Positions 60,856 to 64,000 of a stretch of 64,000 nt of DNA are shown here, piece after piece (position 1 is the first letter of the stretch; each line of letters starts with the position of its first letter). The stretch lies in NCBI RefSeq assembly GCF_022511585.1, contig NZ_JAKWBN010000003.1, positions 1 to 64,000 on the forward strand, given 5' to 3'. Under the pieces are notes generated by a model. That model saw only the letters and a list, made by a program, of their open reading frames with translations, had not been told where the DNA came from and searched no databases. Made by a program: the position numbers and the translations under genes. The stretch comes from Shimazuella soli (GTDB lineage Bacteria > Bacillota > Bacilli > Thermoactinomycetales > Thermoactinomycetaceae).

Positions 60856-60943
60856 TATGAATCGAAAAACACTCATCGTTTGTAAGAAATGCCACCTTGA
60901 CATTCACCGCGGAAATGTTAACAAAAAACTCCATAAGGAGTAA
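60761..60943 (+). pseudogene. Frameshifted HNH endonuclease end of the intron protein
   Basis: In the +1 frame relative to the reverse transcriptase, the sequence reads EIHHIRKLKDIKKKY...LIVCKKCHLDIHRG, the second half of the HNH/Zn domain that normally ends these proteins. Removing one G from the GG at 60763-60764 would join EREF to EIHHIRKLKD in one frame. It is therefore a one-base insertion or a sequencing error, not a separate gene. Confidence 0.8.
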
Positions 60944-61058
60944 ATGACTTAGGGACGACTGGAGAGCCGGATACATCGAAAGGTGTACGTCCGGTTCGGA
61001 GGGGGGTTCACAGAAACCTGCTGCGGTGACGCAGTAAGGCGCTGGGTTCCTACCCTAC

Positions 61059-61775
61059 AAAACGACGACATCAATCAATTTAGCAGCTAGTGTTGCAGCA
61101 ATGAAAAAGAAAGTATTATTGATAGATATAGATCCCCAAGGAAATACAACAAGCGGATTAGGCATAAATAAAGCGGATGTAGAAGAATGTGTGTATGATG
61201 TATTGATGAACGAAAAGAATCCTGCTGAAGTGATAATTCCCACTAGTGTAGATCGTCTATGGTTATTGCCAGCGACCATTCAGTTAGCTGGTGCTGAAAT
61301 TGAACTAAGCCAAGCTATATCACGAGAACTCAGACTAAAATGGGCGATACAACAAGTAAAAGACCAATTTGATTATATTTTTATTGACTGTCCTCCTTCA
61401 TTAGGAATTATTACTTTGAATGCACTAACAGCTGTAGAATCTGTTCTGATCCCGATTCAATGTGAATTTTATGCACTAGAGGGTTTAGGACAGCTATTAA
61501 ATACCATTCGCATTGTCCAAAAACATCTAAATAAACGTTTGGAAGTAGAAGGCGTCTTACTTACCATGTTTGATGGACGGACCAATTTGTCTATGCAAGT
61601 AATGGAAGAAGTGAAAAAGTACTTCCAAAGCAAAGTATATCAAACGGTGATTCCAAGAAATGTTCGATTGAGCGAAGCACCCAGTCACGGAGTACCTATT
61701 CTTGCATATGATCCAAAGTCGCGTGGTGCAGAGTGTTATGTGAGTTTAGCCAAGGAGGTAGTGGCGAATGGCTAA
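61059..61775 (+). CDS. soj: ParA/Soj, exon 2
   Basis: Residues 16-253 of Soj after splicing. It opens with the rest of Walker A (KTTTSINLAASVAAMKKKV), then DIDPQGNTTSGLG, the Walker B-like YIFIDCPPSLG and the C-terminal VIPRNVRLSEAPSHG. Soj with Spo0J positions origins and regulates DnaA. The in-frame ATG at 61101 would give a protein lacking the ATP site, so splicing is needed for function. It overlaps parB by 8 bp. Confidence 0.96.
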   Translation, partial: KTTTSINLAASVAAMKKKVLLIDIDPQGNTTSGLGINKADVEECVYDVLMNEKNPAEVIIPTSVDRLWLLPATIQLAGAEIELSQAISRELRLKWAIQQVKDQFDYIFIDCPPSLGIITLNALTAVESVLIPIQCEFYALEGLGQLLNTIRIVQKHLNKRLEVEGVLLTMFDGRTNLSMQVMEEVKKYFQSKVYQTVIPRNVRLSEAPSHGVPILAYDPKSRGAECYVSLAKEVVANG

Positions 61776-62625
61776 AGGCCTAGGTAGAGGTTTGGATGCA
61801 CTGTTTACAAAGGTGGATGTTGAGAAAGAAGATGTGATCAGCGAGGCAAATGTAGAAGAACTTCGCCCTAATCCGTATCAGCCACGCAAAAATTTTGATG
61901 ATCAAGGGATTCAGGAATTATCTGAATCGATCAAACAGCATGGAGTAGTTCAGCCGCTTATTGTTCGTAAAAGCATTCGCGGTTATGAAATAATCGCAGG
62001 TGAAAGGCGGCTTCGAGCTGCAAAATTAGCAGAACTAGAGCAAGTGCCTATTGTCATACGAGAATTTACAGATGAGCAGATGATGGAGATTGCCTTAGTA
62101 GAAAATTTGCAACGAGAAGATCTTAATCCGATGGAAATTGCTACTGCTTATCAGAAATTGATGGATCGTTTAACATTGACACAAGAAGAATTAGCGATTC
62201 GTGTAGGAAAGAGCAGACCGCATGTTACCAATTTTCTTCGTCTCTTGCAGTTGCCAATGGAAATTCAATCTGATGTTTCACGTGGAACATTATCAATGGG
62301 ACATGCTCGGGCGATTTTAGGAGTAAAAGACGAGCAGTTGCAAATACAATTAGCAACAAAAGCGATCAAGGAAAGAGCCAGTGTTCGTCAATTAGAAGAA
62401 TGGATCCAACGAGTTAATCACGAAAAACCACAAAAAACAAAAGAGGCTCCAAAACGGGTGGAACCGACTATAAAACGGTATGAAGATATGCTGCAACAAG
62501 TATTTTCCACCCCTGTAAAGATCAAACCTGGGCGAAAAAAAGGAAAAATAGAAATTGAGTACTTTTCCGATAGAGAATTAGAACGGCTTATTGAACTGAT
62601 CCAACAAGATCATATGATTCAATAA
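61768..62625 (+). CDS. spo0J: Chromosome-partitioning protein ParB/Spo0J
   Basis: A 285-residue CTPase that loads at parS and spreads as a clamp. The N-terminal GLGRGLDALF (which stimulates ParA), PYQPRKNF, GERRLRAAKL and ENLQREDLNPME are followed by the helix-turn-helix AIRVGKSRPHVTNFLRLLQL and a basic dimer domain at the end. A parS site lies within its coding sequence. Co-transcribed with the split soj. Confidence 0.97.
   Translation: MAKGLGRGLDALFTKVDVEKEDVISEANVEELRPNPYQPRKNFDDQGIQELSESIKQHGVVQPLIVRKSIRGYEIIAGERRLRAAKLAELEQVPIVIREFTDEQMMEIALVENLQREDLNPMEIATAYQKLMDRLTLTQEELAIRVGKSRPHVTNFLRLLQLPMEIQSDVSRGTLSMGHARAILGVKDEQLQIQLATKAIKERASVRQLEEWIQRVNHEKPQKTKEAPKRVEPTIKRYEDMLQQVFSTPVKIKPGRKKGKIEIEYFSDRELERLIELIQQDHMIQ
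62274..62289. promoter_or_regulatory. parS: parS site inside spo0J
   Basis: TGTTTCACGTGGAACA, identical to the copy at 57429. A parS within spo0J is also known in B. subtilis. Confidence 0.92.
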
Positions 62626-62635
62626 TTTGGAAGCA

Positions 62636-62665
62636 AAGGGAGGGAGCTCTCCCTCTATTTTTTTG
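62636..62665 (+). terminator. Terminator of soj-spo0J
   Basis: GGGAG and CTCCC pair around GGAGCT, followed by TCTATTTTTTT. Confidence 0.75.
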
Positions 62666-62697
62666 TAGATAAGAAAGTATAAATTTTATCTTATCTG

Positions 62698-62815
62698 CAA
62701 AGCGAAACTTGGAGCGTAGCGACGTAGCGAGATTTGTGCCCTAGTCTGAGATGCATAAGTGCAACTAAGCCTCTGTCTGTGCCTTGAATGGCAAGACACA
62801 TCGGCAAGTTTTCTT
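62698..62815. ncRNA. Structured intergenic element of unknown identity
   Basis: About 118 bp between convergent spo0J and yyaC. GAAACTTG at the left pairs with CAAGTTTTC at the right, enclosing GTGCCTTG-AATGG-CAAGACAC and a TGCATAAGTGCA repeat. Base composition is more balanced than typical spacer DNA. It may be a small RNA or a mobile-element remnant. I cannot name it. Confidence 0.4.
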
Positions 62816-62827
62816 TATTTGAACAGG

Positions 62828-63415
62828 TTAGATTTCATGGGTCCATACATCTCGGGTAGATTGCATGTTTATCGCATTTAAGATCGAATCAGAGATGATT
62901 TGAGCCATTCGCATTACCGTGCTTAAACGTGTGTTTTGTAGTACCATATATTCCATAAATCCAGCGACGTTGACGATGCCCGTTACATGAATTTGTCCAA
63001 CTTCAGGTAATTGTTTATTCACACCTGCTCCAGGTTTAATTGGGCCTACTCCTACTTGGATCGAGCCAACACTATTTAATTTACCTAGACAGGCATCTAC
63101 TGCAATGACTAAAGCGTTAGGATAGAGACGTTGAAGGTAAGTCATTTTTTCTGGTAAATTTAAAGCATGAACTGGATCATCCAGCGTCCCAAGTACAATG
63201 AAGTGATCAGATTCTTGTTTGGAGAGAAAGGTACCAACAAGCGGACCAAGAGAATCACCTGTAGAGCGGTCTGTTCCAATACAGACACATACGATTTTTT
63301 GATAAGAAAATGTATCTAAAATAGATGCAATGGAATGGGTAACATCTAGGGCTGCAGAAGGTTCAGTATGGGGAATGCTATAGGAAATTGATTGGTTCAA
63401 GGTAACTCCCTCCAT
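62828..63415 (-). CDS. yyaC: YyaC-type spore protein (DUF1256)
   Basis: A 195-residue protein of the YyaC family, related to the germination protease fold. CIGTDRSTGDSLGPLVG, VIAVDACLGKLNSVGSI and GAGVNKQLPEVGQIHVTGIV are family hallmarks. It is found in spore formers and expressed under mother-cell or forespore control in Bacillus. Its presence supports that the organism sporulates. Confidence 0.92.
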   Translation of the reverse strand: MEGVTLNQSISYSIPHTEPSAALDVTHSIASILDTFSYQKIVCVCIGTDRSTGDSLGPLVGTFLSKQESDHFIVLGTLDDPVHALNLPEKMTYLQRLYPNALVIAVDACLGKLNSVGSIQVGVGPIKPGAGVNKQLPEVGQIHVTGIVNVAGFMEYMVLQNTRLSTVMRMAQIISDSILNAINMQSTRDVWTHEI

Positions 63416-63557
63416 TACTCACAAGCTCTTTAACAGTATACGGAAGAAGCTGGTAATTTATACGCATCCTATCATTTGAATTACTAGATTTGAAGAGTTA
63501 AGGAGAAAAACTCCTACCGTTGATAGGTTAAATACCACTATTAGTAGGTGATAAATA

Positions 63558-63773
63558 GTGCAGCGAAAAGAGTTTGGCTTAGGTGATGTTGTCCAAATGA
63601 AAAAAGGACATCCATGCGGAACAAATGCATGGAAAGTAATTCGAATGGGTATGGATATTCGGATGAAATGTACAGGATGTGATCATAGTGTCCTGCTTCC
63701 AAGAACTCGATTTGAACAACGCTTAAAAAAAGTGTTGATCCCAGCAGAAAAAGATGGAGATCAAGCAAAGTAA
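63558..63773 (+). CDS. yyzM: DUF951 protein (YyzM-like)
   Basis: A 71-residue protein, [20 protein letters not shown] then [20 protein letters not shown], with a conserved CxxC-type pair. It occurs next to ychF in most Bacillota. Nucleic-acid binding is often guessed; the function is unproven. The start is GTG with AGGTG upstream. Confidence 0.9.
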   Translation: MQRKEFGLGDVVQMKKGHPCGTNAWKVIRMGMDIRMKCTGCDHSVLLPRTRFEQRLKKVLIPAEKDGDQAK

Positions 63774-63804
63774 TTTTGAGATATATAGCAAAGGGGAAAA
63801 GGCA

Positions 63805-64000
63805 GTGGCATTGACAACAGGAATTGTAGGATTACCGAACGTAGGAAAGTCCACTTTATTTAACGCAATTACAAGAGCTGGTGCAGAATCAGCAAACTAT
63901 CCTTTTTGTACGATTGAACCAAATGTAGGTGTAGTAGATGTACCAGATGAAAGGTTAAGAAGGTTATCAGAACTGATCAATCCTCAAAAAGTAGTGCCAA
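63805..64000 (+). CDS. ychF: Redox-regulated ATPase YchF, N-terminal part (runs off the right edge)
   Basis: Sixty-five codons of an Obg-like P-loop ATPase: [20 protein letters not shown] (Walker A), [19 protein letters not shown]. YchF binds ribosomes and hydrolyses ATP rather than GTP. GTG start at 63805 with GGGGAAAAGG upstream. The gene is cut by the window end. Confidence 0.95.
   Translation, partial: MALTTGIVGLPNVGKSTLFNAITRAGAESANYPFCTIEPNVGVVDVPDERLRRLSELINPQKVVP

Larger units (their letters stand above)
58546..61058 (+). mobile_element. Group II intron inserted in soj/parA
   Basis: The 2,513-bp intron begins GTGCG and ends in CCTAC (AY end). Near the 3' end domain V is recognisable at 60964-60997: GAGCCGG, a GAAA-containing loop (CATCGAAAGGTG) and CCGGTTC. 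A domain VI hairpin follows before the splice site. The intron encodes a reverse transcriptase/maturase from 59107. Precise exon joining restores the ParA reading frame, so the element must splice for ParA to be made. A possible exon-binding sequence GCCGA (58770-58774) could pair with TCGGC at the exon end (58541-58545). Confidence 0.95.

Noticed and set aside
60761-60943. A separate small HNH gene after the intron reverse transcriptase
   Set aside because: Its sequence is the expected C-terminal half of the same protein and joins the upstream frame after removal of one G, so it is a frameshifted end and not a gene.
61101-61775. A shorter ParA starting at ATG 61101
   Set aside because: It would lack the whole Walker A motif. 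Exon joining at 58545/61059 gives the correct family length and start.

Overview
This window is the replication-origin region of a low-to-moderate-GC, spore-forming Gram-positive chromosome (Bacillota, Bacillales). The gene order (recR-ybaB-dnaX, tadA, serS, pdxST, dacA, guaB, yaaC, gyrA, gyrB, remB, recF, yaaA, dnaN, dnaA | rpmH, rnpA, yidD, yidC, mnmE, mnmG, rsmG, noc, soj/parA, spo0J/parB, yyaC, DUF951, ychF) is that of Bacillus subtilis with local insertions and losses. Spore genes (yyaC, an Spo0-type kinase) fit a spore former. GC-rich gene islets and a filament-type actin suggest Thermoactinomycetaceae, but that placement is inference.

Layout. The origin lies at about 44.5-47.1 kb: an AT-rich unwinding element and DnaA boxes between dnaN and dnaA, and a long DnaA-box field upstream of dnaA. 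Genes left of it run mostly on the minus strand and genes right of it mostly on the plus strand, co-directional with the forks. Positions 1-6100 hold an IS3 end, recR-ybaB-dnaX, a sensor kinase, the SRP RNA and a small clpP operon. Positions 6.2-10.3 kb hold an IS200/IS605-type tnpB inserted next to a truncated gene, and a TetR-controlled metallo-hydrolase operon. Positions 10.3-22.1 kb hold tRNA-Ser, tadA, a zur-znuBCA zinc operon, tRNA-Arg, gltX, asnB and a lia-type envelope-stress operon. Positions 22.2-28.6 kb are accessory: paired crcB/fluC genes, a secreted DUF2690 protein, a GC-rich trypsin-like protease, and an island next to tRNA-Ser with a broken integrase, a broken P-loop NTPase, degenerate repeats and two paralogous membrane proteins. 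Positions 28.8-46.1 kb return to the conserved core.

Right of the origin the core is interrupted twice. Between rsmG and noc sits a minus-strand cassette of a ParM-type actin and a 605-residue acidic protein, with a parS site beside the actin promoter. The soj/parA gene is split by a 2,513-bp group II intron inserted exactly inside the Walker A motif (GGVG|KTT). Joining the exons restores a full 253-residue ParA, so chromosome segregation by ParA depends on intron splicing. The intron's reverse transcriptase is intact but its HNH domain is frameshifted.

Also notable: four isolated GC-rich minus-strand ORFs followed by strongly structured 3' regions, a four-box DnaA cluster between guaB and yaaC, matches to Noc-binding sites in gyrB and rsmG, absence of jag/khpB after yidC, absence of an rRNA operon between gyrA and yaaC, and four copies of the palindrome GGCCGGCC in 64 kb.
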